From NCBI GenBank assembly GCA_902780235.1, contig CACZEL010000002.1, forward strand, positions 88,069-152,068: a DNA stretch of 64,000 nucleotides. Direction: 5' to 3'. The notes under the pieces were generated by a model that was not told where the DNA came from, did no database searches, and saw only the letters and a program-made list of their open reading frames with translations. The stretch comes from an uncultured Bacteroidales bacterium (lineage in GTDB: Bacteria; Bacteroidota; Bacteroidia; Bacteroidales; Paludibacteraceae). Both the position numbers and the translations under genes were made by a program. Below, piece after piece: positions 42,722 through 52,700 of the stretch; position 1 is the first letter of the stretch; each line of letters begins with the position of its first letter.

Positions 42722-42752
42722 CAAAGGTACTGCTTTTTTTTGAATTATGCAA
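42722..42752 (-). promoter_or_regulatory. secG promoter
   Basis: Minus-strand TTG, 20 bp, TACCTTTG; the -33 side reads TTGCATAATTCAAAA. It lies between lptE and secG. Confidence 0.77.
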
Positions 42753-42768
42753 GCATTTGCCAAATTTT

Positions 42769-43284
42769 TTACCATTTTGCTACCGTATCGTTGTATATAT
42801 TCTCCGCTATTTCGGTGACGATGATGTCGCATAACTCATCTTGTACGTCGGTAAGTAGCCGGCTGGCGTCGAAGGTCTGCGAAGCCGAATAGGTCTTGTC
42901 AAACGACTCTTCGGGGTATATGTTATTGGTGAAATGAACGGTCACGCGAATGGTCAGTTTGCTCTCCGAAGCGTAACTGTCCACGGAGATAGCTCCTTGC
43001 GTGATGTCGTATCCGACGATCTCGCCTTCCAGTTCAAGGTCTCCGCCTTTGCTGAGGATGATCAAGCGCGTCTGGCGTTGGAATAAGTCGCGGATACCTT
43101 CCGAGAGGTGCGGACTCAAGTTCGGATTCACCATCGCGGCATTGTTGGGGAAGTCGGCGATAGAGATCGAGTGCGTGGTCTCGTAGTTGATGTTGGCGCC
43201 GTTGAACTTATAGCTGATCGAGCAGCCGGAGAACGATAGCAGCGTCAGACAGCAGATCCATATGTTTCGATTAATCCAAGCCAT
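42769..43284 (-). CDS. lptE: LptE-family outer-membrane lipoprotein
   Basis: 171 residues. Lipobox LLSFSGC (Cys about 21). LptE-type domain in the Bacteroidetes form (GCSISYKFNGANI, then SEGIRDLFQRQTRLII). With LptD it inserts LPS in the outer membrane. Its start overlaps the upstream sigma-54 activator by 14 bp, so both are expressed together; secG follows with a separate promoter. This activator-lptE-secG order recurs in Bacteroidetes. Confidence 0.88.
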   Translation of the reverse strand: MAWINRNIWICCLTLLSFSGCSISYKFNGANINYETTHSISIADFPNNAAMVNPNLSPHLSEGIRDLFQRQTRLIILSKGGDLELEGEIVGYDITQGAISVDSYASESKLTIRVTVHFTNNIYPEESFDKTYSASQTFDASRLLTDVQDELCDIIVTEIAENIYNDTVAKW

Positions 43285-44458
43285 ACTCCTTTATTTTACG
43301 ATATAATGTTCTTTCCGAGCGACCGAGTCGTGCCGCTGCCTCTTTGCGGTTGCCTCCGGATAGCTCGAGCGCACGACGGATAAGTTCTTTCTCGCTGTCA
43401 TCGACGCGAAGAGATGCCTCTTCGACGGGAAGGATATCCTCGGTCTCGCGGGAAGGCGCAATGTCTTCGGGCTCGCGAAGAGGCGATTCGTCGATCGTAC
43501 GAGATGTCGAAATCTCGAGATGTCGATTGTTAGTGAGCAGTGCTTTGAGTTCCTCGAGGTCTTTCTTGTTCTGCATCACCATGTTATAGAGAATGCCGAT
43601 CTCATGAGAGTAGTCTTTGCCGGTCGGTTCTTTGCTGGACGTACGAAGGACGATTCCTTGCTGGTTTTCTTCCGCAGGCAGGTAGCGCTGCAGGGTCTCG
43701 GCGTTGATCTGGTGATCCAACTCGATGGTAGCGATCTGCTCGGCAAGGTTCTTGAGTTGGCGGATGTTTCCCCTCCAATAACTGTTTTGCAGCAGACGTG
43801 TCGCCTCTTCGTTGAGCGAAAGCGGCGGCATCTGGTAGCGGTTGCAGAAATCCACGGCGAATTTACGGAAGAGCATAGGAATGTCTTCTTTGCGCTCGCG
43901 CAAGGCTGGTACACGTATCTCAACGGTGTTGAGACGGTAATATAGATCCTCACGGAAACGGCCGTCATCGATGGCTTGCCGCATGTTGAGGTTAGTGGCC
44001 GCCACAACGCGCACGTTCGTTTTGCGCACTTGGCTCGATCCCATGCGCAGGTATTCGCCGGTCTCCAATACACGGAGCAGACGCACTTGTGTCTGCAGCG
44101 GCAATTCGCCCACTTCGTCCAAGAAGAGCGTACCGCCGTCGGCTATCTCGAAGTAACCCTTATGCTCATTTTTGGCATCTGTGAAGGCACCTTTCTCGTG
44201 TCCGAATAGTTCGCTATCGATCGTTCCTTCAGGGATCGCGCCGCAGTTGACGGCGAAATACGGTCCATGTTTGCGGGCTGAGAAAGCGTGAATGATTTTC
44301 GGGAAATGCTCTTTACCGACACCGGATTCTCCGGTGATGAGCACACTCAAATCGGTGCGCGCTACTTGCACGGCTATTTCGATGTCGCGATTTAGGAGCG
44401 GACTCTGTCCGATGATCCCAAAACGCTGCTTGATACTTAATAATTCTTGCTGTGTCAT
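43271..44458 (-). CDS. Sigma-54-dependent transcriptional activator, no receiver domain
   Basis: 395 residues. An AAA+ domain begins near residue 10 (no N-terminal sensory domain): Walker A GESGVGKE, the sigma-54 contact loop GAFTDA, Walker B GTLFLDEVGEL, then a Fis-type helix-turn-helix at the C terminus (GGNRKEAAARLGRSERTLYR). A linker (about 300-350) includes an 8-bp repeat array. It may respond through the linker or a partner protein. Target promoters are not apparent in this window. It precedes lptE with overlap. Confidence 0.9.
   Translation of the reverse strand: MTQQELLSIKQRFGIIGQSPLLNRDIEIAVQVARTDLSVLITGESGVGKEHFPKIIHAFSARKHGPYFAVNCGAIPEGTIDSELFGHEKGAFTDAKNEHKGYFEIADGGTLFLDEVGELPLQTQVRLLRVLETGEYLRMGSSQVRKTNVRVVAATNLNMRQAIDDGRFREDLYYRLNTVEIRVPALRERKEDIPMLFRKFAVDFCNRYQMPPLSLNEEATRLLQNSYWRGNIRQLKNLAEQIATIELDHQINAETLQRYLPAEENQQGIVLRTSSKEPTGKDYSHEIGILYNMVMQNKKDLEELKALLTNNRHLEISTSRTIDESPLREPEDIAPSRETEDILPVEEASLRVDDSEKELIRRALELSGGNRKEAAARLGRSERTLYRKIKEYGLD
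43485..43532. repeat. 8-bp tandem array, about 6 units (GANNTNTC), coding
   Basis: Six 8-mers beginning GA (48 bp, 16 codons) in the linker of the sigma-54 activator, reading HLEISTSRTIDE on the coding strand. The last unit is diverged. Confidence 0.75.
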
Positions 44459-44481
44459 ACCAAATCTGACAAAATGTCATG

Positions 44482-44512
44482 CAAAAGTACAACAAAATTT
44501 GCATATATGCAA
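44482..44512 (-). promoter_or_regulatory. Promoter of sigma-54 activator-lptE
   Basis: Minus-strand TTG, 20 bp, TACTTTTG. Its TTG lies in the 16-bp palindrome TTTGCATATATGCAAA (44498-44513), as at aroC, but no promoter follows from the other arm here. Confidence 0.77.
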
Positions 44513-44539
44513 ATATTTTGCCTAAAAAAGTCAAAAAAC

Positions 44540-44570
44540 TTGCATATGTCAAATATATTTCGTAATTTTG
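44540..44570 (+). promoter_or_regulatory. Promoter of the export/chain-length genes
   Basis: TTG (44540), 20 bp, TAATTTTG (44563-44570), with TTGCATATGTCAAAT on the -33 side. Confidence 0.77.
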
Positions 44571-44599
44571 CACGCTAAATTAGATAAAACTGCGAAATT

Positions 44600-45391
44600 A
44601 TGTATAAACAGGTTAAACTTTTTGCGTTGGGTATGGTGGCCTTTCTGGCTGCGAGTTGCGTAACGCAAAAACAGATTACTTACCTACAAGATGCAAATGC
44701 TGCGAAGGCAGATTCCATCAATGCGCATTTTGTTCCCCGGACAGAGACGATTATTCGTTGCGGAGACGCACTGACAGTATTTATTTCAGCGTTGGATAAA
44801 GAGGCTGTTGCTCCGTATAATTTGCCGGTAGCTGTATTCAATTCTCCGGGTTCGACACAAGTTCAGACGACTCCGATGTTGCAATATTATACGGTGGATG
44901 AGGCGGGCGATCTTGAATTGCCTGTCCTGGGCAAGGTGCATGTAGCCGGTCTGAAACGTCCGGAAGTGGAGGCTGTGATTAAGCAAAAATTGGAGACGCA
45001 GGTGGTTAATCCGCTGGTGCAAGTGAACTTGATTGGAGCGAAAGTGTCGGTAATGGGCGAAGTGGCTCATCCCGGACAGGTAGGAATGCCTAAAGGACGT
45101 ATCACGATTTTGGAAGCTATTGCTGCATCCGGTGATCTGACACCTTACGGCCGTCGAGACAATGTGTTGGTAACGCGTGAGGTAGATGGAAAAATGGAAA
45201 TGGCGCGTGTAGATTTGCGCAGTGCTGATTTATATACTTCGCCTTATTATTACTTGCAGCAGAACGACGTGATCTATGTATCGCCTAATAAAGTGCGCGC
45301 TATCGGCAGTACCAACTCCGGTTTGTGGTTAAGCATTGTATCGACCGCTTTGAGTGCGGCTACAGTAATTGTAACGGTTGTTAAAAAATAA
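44600..45391 (+). CDS. Polysaccharide export lipoprotein (Wza-like)
   Basis: 263 residues. Lipobox in LAASCVTQKQITYLQD (Cys about 20). A polysaccharide export domain (RCGDALTVFISAL, YYTVDEAGDLELPVLGKVHVAG) and a SLBB-type beta-grasp domain (VMGEVAHPGQVGMPKGRITILEAI) follow. It forms the outer-membrane pore for surface polysaccharide together with the next gene's product. A C-terminal hydrophobic helix (about 238-260) spans the outer membrane. No other capsule genes follow in the window. Confidence 0.9.
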   Translation: MYKQVKLFALGMVAFLAASCVTQKQITYLQDANAAKADSINAHFVPRTETIIRCGDALTVFISALDKEAVAPYNLPVAVFNSPGSTQVQTTPMLQYYTVDEAGDLELPVLGKVHVAGLKRPEVEAVIKQKLETQVVNPLVQVNLIGAKVSVMGEVAHPGQVGMPKGRITILEAIAASGDLTPYGRRDNVLVTREVDGKMEMARVDLRSADLYTSPYYYLQQNDVIYVSPNKVRAIGSTNSGLWLSIVSTALSAATVIVTVVKK

Positions 45392-45396
45392 GCAGA

Positions 45397-47670
45397 ATGG
45401 AAAATAAGACGAACGAGATAGATGTACGCAAGATTTTGCGTTTGGTATGGGAGCACTGGTGGTGGTTTGCCGTAGGTGTAGGTGTGTGCGTACTTTTGGG
45501 TACAGCGTATTTTTTGCGTAAAACGCCCAAATGGACGACAGATGCCAGTGTGATGTTACGTCAGAAAGAAGGGGAGACTGGCTTGAATGCTTTGTCTATG
45601 TTAGGCCTATCCGGAAACACGGCTGCAGAGGATGAAGTGGTCGTTTTTTCTTCGCGCGGTTTGTTATACCAAGCGATCGATGCCTTGAATATTTGGGATG
45701 CCTCTTCCAAACGCGGAGGTTTGCGTTGGGAAGGTGAGTTCCGCAATCCGGCGTTGTCGATAGATTATTTGTCTTTGACAACAGATGCCAAGAATCGCCC
45801 GTTTGTGGTCAAGGTTAAACCGACGAAGAAAGGTTATACGGTAAAGACCAAGATGGGTTTCTTCTGCCGTTCGACGCGCCGTGTGGCGGATTTGAATGCG
45901 CCGATTGAGACGGGAGTTGGTACCTTGTTGATTCACGCAAACCGCCCGTTGAGTTTGGATACAGCCTATCGGGTAGTGCATAAACGCAGGGAGTTGGTAG
46001 TAGCCGGATATCAGAATGACATCACGGTAGCGCTCAATAAGAAAGAGTCGAATATCATTAAGTTGTCCACGAAGTCCACGAACCCTGAACGTGACAAGGC
46101 CTTGCTGCATCAGATGATTGAGCAATATAACCTGAACGCGATCGTAGACAAGAACCTGTTGGCTACGAATACGGCAGCGTTCATCGACGAGCGTTTGATG
46201 ATCATCAGCAAAGAGTTAGGTGAAGCGGAAGAGGCGGTTTCTGAGTATAAGGAGAAGAATAACATCGCGGATCTGAATACGCAGGCGCATTTGTTCCTGC
46301 AAGCCAGCAGCCAGGAGCAACGGGCGATGGCTGAGATCGAGACACAGTTGAGTTTGGTAGATTATATCGATGATTTCTTGCGTGATGAGACGAAGCGGAA
46401 CAGTTTGATCCCTGCCAATATCGGAGTGACGGACGCTTCTTTGTCCAGCGGTTTGTCGGAGTACAATGCTTTGCAGTTGCAACGGATGCGAATCTTGCGA
46501 ACCGCTACCGATGACAACCCGGTGATTGAGCAGATGAATTCCCAATTGGTTTCCATGCGACAGAATATCATGGAGACGATAGGGTCGGTGCGCGAGAGTC
46601 TGAAGATACGTCAGCGCAGTTTACAGGCACAGGATACGAAGTTCAATCGTCAGATTCAAGATGCGCCTGAGCGTGAACGTGAGTATGTGCGCGTTTTGCG
46701 TCAGCAGAAAATCAAGGAGCAGTTATATATCTATCTGTATGAGAAACGCGAAGAGAACGCGTTGATGTTAGCTGCTACCACGATGCCGGCGAAGATCCTG
46801 GATATGCCGCAACGCGATGTTCGTAGCCAGAGTCCGAAACTGATTAAACTGCTGGTGATATGTATCTTCTTGGGCTTGATGATTCCGGCAGGCTTGCTTT
46901 ACTTGTACGTGCTGTTTAACGACACGATTGATGATGCAAAGGATTTCGAACAACATGTGAAGGCGCCGATGTTGGGCCAGTTGGTACAGAACTCCCGCAA
47001 TGCACATATCGCTATTCACGAAGGCGAATCGACCGTTTCGGCGGAGTTGTTCCGCTTGATTCGTACGAACCTGCGGTTTGTGCTGCCGCCAGAAGCGAAG
47101 AATCCTGTCATCTTGGTGACCAGTTGTATCAACGGAGACGGTAAATCGTACGTTTCCAGTAATATCGCGTTGTCTTTGGCTATACTGGGAAAGAAAGTGG
47201 TGTTGGTCGGCATGGACATCCGCAAACCGATGTTGGCTACTTATTTCGGATTGAAGGACAAAGGTCATCTGACGGATTATCTGGCAGAACCGGAGATTGC
47301 ATTGGAGGATATTATTGTTCCAAGCGGCGAGCATAAGAATCTGGATCTGATTCCGTGCGGTACCGTTCCGCCGAATCCGGCAGAGTTACTGCTCTCGGAG
47401 CGTGTGGATGAGTTGTTCCGTGAGTTGCGTAAGCAGTACGATTACATCATCGTCGATACGGCGCCGGTAGCGTTGGTAAGTGATACGTATCAGTTAGACC
47501 GCATAGCCGATCTGACACTCTTCGTTTGTCGGTATAAATACACGCCGAGCGAGATGGTTGAGTATATCAATAACGTGGTCGAGCAGCAGCGAATGCATAA
47601 TGTGGCTTGTGTGCTCAACGGCGTCAAAGGTCTTCGTGCCGGCTACGGATATGGGGCTACCAAATCGTAA
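45397..47670 (+). CDS. Wzc-like chain-length determinant / BY-kinase
   Basis: 757 residues. Wzz domain with membrane helices near residues 20-40 and 485-510, a long coiled-coil periplasmic part (about 240-440), then a cytoplasmic BY-kinase: Walker A CINGDGKSYVSSNIA, Walker A' LVGMDIRKPML and Walker B YIIVDTAPV. The usual Tyr cluster at the C terminus is reduced to GYGYGATKS. Controls polysaccharide length and export through phosphorylation. Five bases separate it from the wza-like gene. Confidence 0.92.
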   Translation: MENKTNEIDVRKILRLVWEHWWWFAVGVGVCVLLGTAYFLRKTPKWTTDASVMLRQKEGETGLNALSMLGLSGNTAAEDEVVVFSSRGLLYQAIDALNIWDASSKRGGLRWEGEFRNPALSIDYLSLTTDAKNRPFVVKVKPTKKGYTVKTKMGFFCRSTRRVADLNAPIETGVGTLLIHANRPLSLDTAYRVVHKRRELVVAGYQNDITVALNKKESNIIKLSTKSTNPERDKALLHQMIEQYNLNAIVDKNLLATNTAAFIDERLMIISKELGEAEEAVSEYKEKNNIADLNTQAHLFLQASSQEQRAMAEIETQLSLVDYIDDFLRDETKRNSLIPANIGVTDASLSSGLSEYNALQLQRMRILRTATDDNPVIEQMNSQLVSMRQNIMETIGSVRESLKIRQRSLQAQDTKFNRQIQDAPEREREYVRVLRQQKIKEQLYIYLYEKREENALMLAATTMPAKILDMPQRDVRSQSPKLIKLLVICIFLGLMIPAGLLYLYVLFNDTIDDAKDFEQHVKAPMLGQLVQNSRNAHIAIHEGESTVSAELFRLIRTNLRFVLPPEAKNPVILVTSCINGDGKSYVSSNIALSLAILGKKVVLVGMDIRKPMLATYFGLKDKGHLTDYLAEPEIALEDIIVPSGEHKNLDLIPCGTVPPNPAELLLSERVDELFRELRKQYDYIIVDTAPVALVSDTYQLDRIADLTLFVCRYKYTPSEMVEYINNVVEQQRMHNVACVLNGVKGLRAGYGYGATKS

Positions 47671-47695
47671 ATGGTAAATGTCTAAATCGTAAATG
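47667..47695. repeat. 7-bp tandem array, 4 units (GTAAATG)
   Basis: GTAAATG twice, one 8-mer TCTAAATC, then GTAAATG. It covers the Wzc stop (47668-47670); topB's GTG follows 3 bp later. Confidence 0.83.
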
Positions 47696-47697
47696 AC

Positions 47698-49638
47698 GTG
47701 GTAGTTTGTGTAGCAGAGAAACCTTCGGTGGGTGCCTATATAGCTAACGTGCTTGGCGCAAAGCAGAAGCATGACGGCTATTTTGAGGGCAACGGATACC
47801 AGGTGACGTGGACCTTCGGTCATCTGTGTGCGTTGTTGGACCCGCAGGAATACACGGAACAATGGAAGGCATGGAGCCTGAGTTCGCTGCCGATGATTCC
47901 GCCGCGTTTCTCGATCAAGGTGTCCGGTGACGCCGGCGTACACAAACAGTTCAATGTGATCAAGAGTCTGATCGCGCAAGCCGACGAGGTGATTAACTGC
48001 GGTGATGCCGGTCAAGAGGGAGAGTTGATCCAACGCTGGGTCTATCAACAGGCGGGATGCAAATGTCCGGTGAAGCGTCTATGGGTGAACTCGCTGACGG
48101 AAGAGGCGATCCGCGAAGGATTCAAGCAACTCAAAGATCAATCGGAATACCAACATCTGTATGAGGCGGGCATGATGCGCGCGATAGGCGATTGGTTGTT
48201 GGGTATGAATGCTACGCGTGCATATACTATAAGGTACGCGAGCGGGCGCGGGCGCGAGAGACAGGTGCTTTCTGTAGGACGTGTGCAGACGCCGACCTTG
48301 GCCTTGGTGGTAAAACGACAGGCGGAGATTGAACATTTCGTCCCGCGTACGTACTGGGAACTCAAAACACTCTACCGGGATACGCTCTTCAGCGCCCAAT
48401 TGCCGGCGGAGGAAGATGACTATGCCATCACTTCCGAAGAACAAGGACAAGCCTTGGTGGACAGCATCAAAGATCTGCCGCTGACGATCACTTCCGTAGA
48501 GAAGAAGAAAGGGCTTGAGTTCGCACCTAAGTTGTATGACTTGACTTCGCTGCAAGTCGATTGCAATAAGAAATTCGGTTTTTCGGCTGAGCAGACGCTC
48601 CAACTCATTCAATCCTTGTACGAGAAACGCGTGACGACCTATCCGCGTGTGGATACGACCTATCTGAGCGATGACTTGTATCCGAAAGTGCCGGCTACTT
48701 TGGCGGGTATTAAAGATTATTTCCCGGCCATCACGCCGCTCTTGGGCTTGAAAGCCGACGGGAAAAAAGGGGAAGGGTCATTGCCTAAATCCAAGAAAGT
48801 ATTTGACAACAAGAAAGTTACCGACCACCACGCCATTATTCCTACCGGCCAACGACCGGAAGGATTAACGGCAGAAGAGAAGAAAGTGTATGACCTTGTG
48901 GCGCTACATTATATCGCCGCTTTCTATCCCGAATGTGAGGTGAGCAACACGACTGTTTTGGCGAAGGCAGGTGAGATCGATTTCAAGGTGACAGGTCGCG
49001 AAGTGTTGAAACCAGGATGGCGGGTGGTATTTGATGATAAGGATGAGAAGGATGAAGGGGTGAATAGTGAAGGGGAAGAGAATGCCAAATCCCTACCGGC
49101 TTTCACGAAAGGAGAGAGCGGACCTCACGAGCCGGTTTTGAAAGAGAAAACGACAACGCCGCCGAAATATTACACGGAAGCAACGCTCCTACGGGCGATG
49201 GAAACAGCCGGTAAGACGGTGGAGAACGATGAGTTGCGCGAGGCGATGAAGGAGAATGGAATAGGTCGTCCTTCCACGCGTGCAGCGATCATCGAGAAGC
49301 TCTATCAGCGCAAATATATTGTCAAACAAGGTAAGTCTCTTCGTGCGACGGAGACGGGTATCAATCTGATTCATTTGATCATCTCGCCTTTGCTCAAATC
49401 GGCCGAATTGACCGGTCTTTGGGAGAAGAAACTGCGCGAGATCGAGCGAGGCGAATATACCGCGCAGGATTTCTTGGCAGAACTCAAAGAGATGACCTCC
49501 GGCGTGGTCAAAGATGTCAAAACAAACAAAGCCGGCATGCTCTGTCCGGTATGTCGTCAGGGCTTGATTATTCGCGGTAATACGCAGTATGGTTGCTCCC
49601 GTTGGAGGGAAGGATGTACCTATAGAGAACCATTTTGA
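47698..49638 (+). CDS. topB: DNA topoisomerase III
   Basis: 646 residues. TOPRIM domain at the very N terminus (VVCVAEKPSVGAYIANVLGA), the active-site Tyr in RVTTYPRVDTTYLSDD, and a single C-terminal zinc ribbon (CPVCRQGLI then CSRWREGC). Type IA enzyme for decatenation and recombination intermediates. GTG start 47698. An Asp/Glu/Lys/Asn-rich insert (KDEKDEGVNSEGEE, about residues 445-460) has a repetitive DNA sequence of the local heptamer style, although the period is not clean. Confidence 0.94.
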   Translation: MVVCVAEKPSVGAYIANVLGAKQKHDGYFEGNGYQVTWTFGHLCALLDPQEYTEQWKAWSLSSLPMIPPRFSIKVSGDAGVHKQFNVIKSLIAQADEVINCGDAGQEGELIQRWVYQQAGCKCPVKRLWVNSLTEEAIREGFKQLKDQSEYQHLYEAGMMRAIGDWLLGMNATRAYTIRYASGRGRERQVLSVGRVQTPTLALVVKRQAEIEHFVPRTYWELKTLYRDTLFSAQLPAEEDDYAITSEEQGQALVDSIKDLPLTITSVEKKKGLEFAPKLYDLTSLQVDCNKKFGFSAEQTLQLIQSLYEKRVTTYPRVDTTYLSDDLYPKVPATLAGIKDYFPAITPLLGLKADGKKGEGSLPKSKKVFDNKKVTDHHAIIPTGQRPEGLTAEEKKVYDLVALHYIAAFYPECEVSNTTVLAKAGEIDFKVTGREVLKPGWRVVFDDKDEKDEGVNSEGEENAKSLPAFTKGESGPHEPVLKEKTTTPPKYYTEATLLRAMETAGKTVENDELREAMKENGIGRPSTRAAIIEKLYQRKYIVKQGKSLRATETGINLIHLIISPLLKSAELTGLWEKKLREIERGEYTAQDFLAELKEMTSGVVKDVKTNKAGMLCPVCRQGLIIRGNTQYGCSRWREGCTYREPF

Positions 49639-49706
49639 CAAGTCAATTTAGCAAAAATGCACTATTTTGTATTATTTCCGTCAATTTTTCCACATAAAGT
49701 TGACGG
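49635..49706. promoter_or_regulatory. Candidate operator half-sites upstream of susC
   Basis: TTGAC-AA-GTCAA (49635-49646) and CCGTCAA-N15-TTGACGG (49678-49706), the second reaching close to the -7 box. The shared GTCAA half-site suggests one repressor or activator; no regulator gene is adjacent. Confidence 0.5.
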
Positions 49707-49714
49707 ATTTTTTG

Positions 49715-49722
49715 TACCTTTG
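49715..49722 (+). promoter_or_regulatory. Probable -7 element of susC operon
   Basis: TACCTTTG with no TTG at the -33 position (ACA instead), so activator-dependent initiation is plausible. Transcription would run through SusC, SusD and the pectate lyase. Confidence 0.6.
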
Positions 49723-49798
49723 CCGCCGATTTGTAACGCGTATGTGCGTATTAAGAGGAAACAAACAAATAAATTTAATATCAAAACAAAATCTCTTT

Positions 49799-52700
49799 AT
49801 GAAATTGAACTTAAGAGTGTTCCGTACCATGATGCTTTCGGCTCTGCTTTTGGTAGGCATAGCTGCTGAGGCGCGTGTGGTGACCGGAACGGTAAAGGAT
49901 CCTACGGGAGAGACGATTATCTCGGCTTCCGTAGTGGTGAAAGGTACCACGATCGGTACAGTGACGGATTTCGACGGTAATTATACTATCGATGTGCCGG
50001 ATGACGCGAAGGTGCTTATCTTCTCCTACATTGGTATGAAGACGCAGGAGTTGAACATCACCGGCGACGTGATGAACGTGGTGCTCTCTGAGAACAGTGA
50101 AGTTCTGGAAGAAGTCGTTGTAACCGGTTACGGTACAACCAAGAAACGTGACCTCGTGACCGCAGTTGCTTCTGTCAGTGCAGACCAATTGAAGGATGTA
50201 CCGGTAGCTAGTGCTTCTGAGGCATTGCAAGGTAAACTGGCGGGTGTAACGGTTACAACCCCGGAAGGTGATCCGGATGCGGATATCAAGATCCGTGTGC
50301 GTGCCGGAACTTCTTTGACCCAAAGCAATGACCCGTTGTACATCGTGGACGGTTTCCCGGTTAGTTCGATTTCGGATATTGCTCCCGGTGACATCGCATC
50401 CATGGACGTTTTGAAGGATGCTGCTGCTACTGCTATCTATGGTGCGCAAGGTGCCAACGGTGTAATCATCATTACCACAAAGGATGTCGCTTCTTCGGAA
50501 GATGACAAAATGCAGATTCATGTGGACTATACCGGTTATGCAGGTTGGAAAACCATGGCTAAGCGTTACGAGATGATGAATGTGCGTGACTATGTGTTGA
50601 TGCAATATGAGGCGGCTCGTACCCTGAAGGGCGCAGATGGCGCAGATGGCGCTTTCTATGAGTATTTTGACCCGGTTTATAGTCAAACCAAACTGGCTGC
50701 AGACAAGCAAAGCATGCAGGCTATACTTGATTATTGGGACGATGGCACGCACTATCGGAATTGGCAAGAAGAGACCTTTGGTTTTACGGGTATCAACTCG
50801 AACCATAATATTTCCGTATCAGGAGGTAACAAGTTGGCTACCTTCAACTTGACGTACGGTCGTATTGACGACAAGGGTATCATGTACGGCTCGAATTATT
50901 CGCGTAACAATGTTTCTTTCAAAGGTAAATTCAAACCGCTGAAGGGCTTGACGATTGGTGTAACGGCTCGTTATAGTAATACGAATGTGTTGGGTTCCGG
51001 TATGAATACGGCCAATGACGGTGGCGGAACAACGACGGAGAGTCGTGTTCGTAACGCAATTGCTTATTCACCTGTTACCTTGTTTAAGCAAAGTGCATCC
51101 GCTGATCCGGATCATGAGGCGTTTGGTTCGCTCTATGACCCGATCACTACCATTGATCATAACTATAAGAAGAAGACGGATAATAAGTTCTTCATGGACG
51201 GATACGTACAGTATAAGTTCTTGAAAGACTTTACGTTGAAAGCAGATGTAGGTTACGAGAGTCGTGATGTTGCGAAAGATAATTTCTTTGGTTCTACTAC
51301 CTATTTCTCCGGCCCGAATGGCGTAGCTCAAGGTGTTAAGCAGGCCAGTGACGGTCAGCCTATCGGTGCGAATAAAGGCAATGCGGTGGCAACGGATTAC
51401 AAGACTTCGCGTTTCCGCAACGTGAATACGTTTGAGTATGCCCACAAATGGCTTGACGCACATAACTTCTCCGTTTTGGTCGGTGAGGAAATGAATATTT
51501 ACAAGGGAGAGATTCGTACCAACTCGTCTTATGGTTTTGATAAGACGATGACAGGTCCGGAGGTCTTCACGCATTTAGGTTTGGCGGCTGCAGCCAGTAC
51601 GACGAACGTCATTGATCCGACGGATAACATGTTGTCGTTCTTCGCTCGTGCCAACTATGATTACAAAGGACGTTATTATATCACGGCTACTTTCCGTGCA
51701 GATGGTTCTTCCCGTTTCTCGAAACAGAATCGTTGGGGTTACTTCCCCTCTGTAGCAGCTGCATGGCGTATTGTTGATGAGCCGTGGATGGAGCCGGCAC
51801 AGAATGTGATGTCCAACCTCAAACTGCGTTTGAGTTACGGTTCGGTTGGTAATAACCAAGTAGATCTGGGTTATCTCCGTTCGCAGTATTATGCAATTCC
51901 GGCGGATAAGTCCAACCATTCGACTTCCTATTGGACGAATATTATTGCAGATGGTACGGATGGTTCTTCGACCAAGGAGATCATTGCTGCTAACCCGAAT
52001 CTGAAATGGGAAACGACCATCACCCGTGATCTTGGTCTGGACTTCGGTTTCTTCAATGAGCGTTTAAGCGGAACGTTGGATCTCTATTGGAATAACACGA
52101 AAGACCTGATCTTGAAATATAAACTTTCTACAGGTGGTTACAGTTACCAATATCGCAATATCGGTTCGACCCAGAATATGGGTGTTGAGTTCTCTCTTAC
52201 CGGCGTTATCTTGGATAAGCGCACCAAAGATTTGAGTTATTATCTCTCCGTATCGGCGAATATCGCGCATAACCGGAACAAGATTATTGATTTGGGCGGT
52301 ATGGACAACTACCCTGTATGGAGTGGCTGTATCAAGACGAACTATGACAACTCGGACTATGAGTATAACCTGTATGTAGGCGATCCGGTTGGTAATATTT
52401 ACGGTTATAAGACAGACGGTTGGTATACGCCGGAGGACTTTGACTTGTACAATGCTACGACAAAAACATGGATGAAACTCAATCCGACTACCGGTAAATA
52501 TGAGACCATTACCACGAAGTTGGGAACTGCTCGTCCGGGTATGACGAAGTTGGCTTCGGAGGAGCGTACGATATTGGGTAATACCCAGCCGGTTGTCAAT
52601 GGTGGTTTTGGCTTGAACTTCAATATCGGCGGTGACAACTGGGGTAAGTTTGATGTCGCTACCCAGTTTACGTATAGTGTCGGCAATAAAGTGCTGAACC

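Noticed and set aside
44600-47670. A complete capsule locus
   Set aside because: Only the export and chain-length genes are present; topB and the pectin locus follow directly, with no glycosyltransferases, flippase or polymerase next to them.
49025-49080. Array inside topB (GGATGARAAG-like)
   Set aside because: The DNA is repetitive and Asp/Glu/Lys-coding, but the period is not constant, so I do not count it with the 7/8/11 class.
49667-49798. Upstream extension of the SusC frame
   Set aside because: It runs across the promoter -7 element and lacks a signal peptide; MKLNLRVFRTMM at 49799 starts a proper one.
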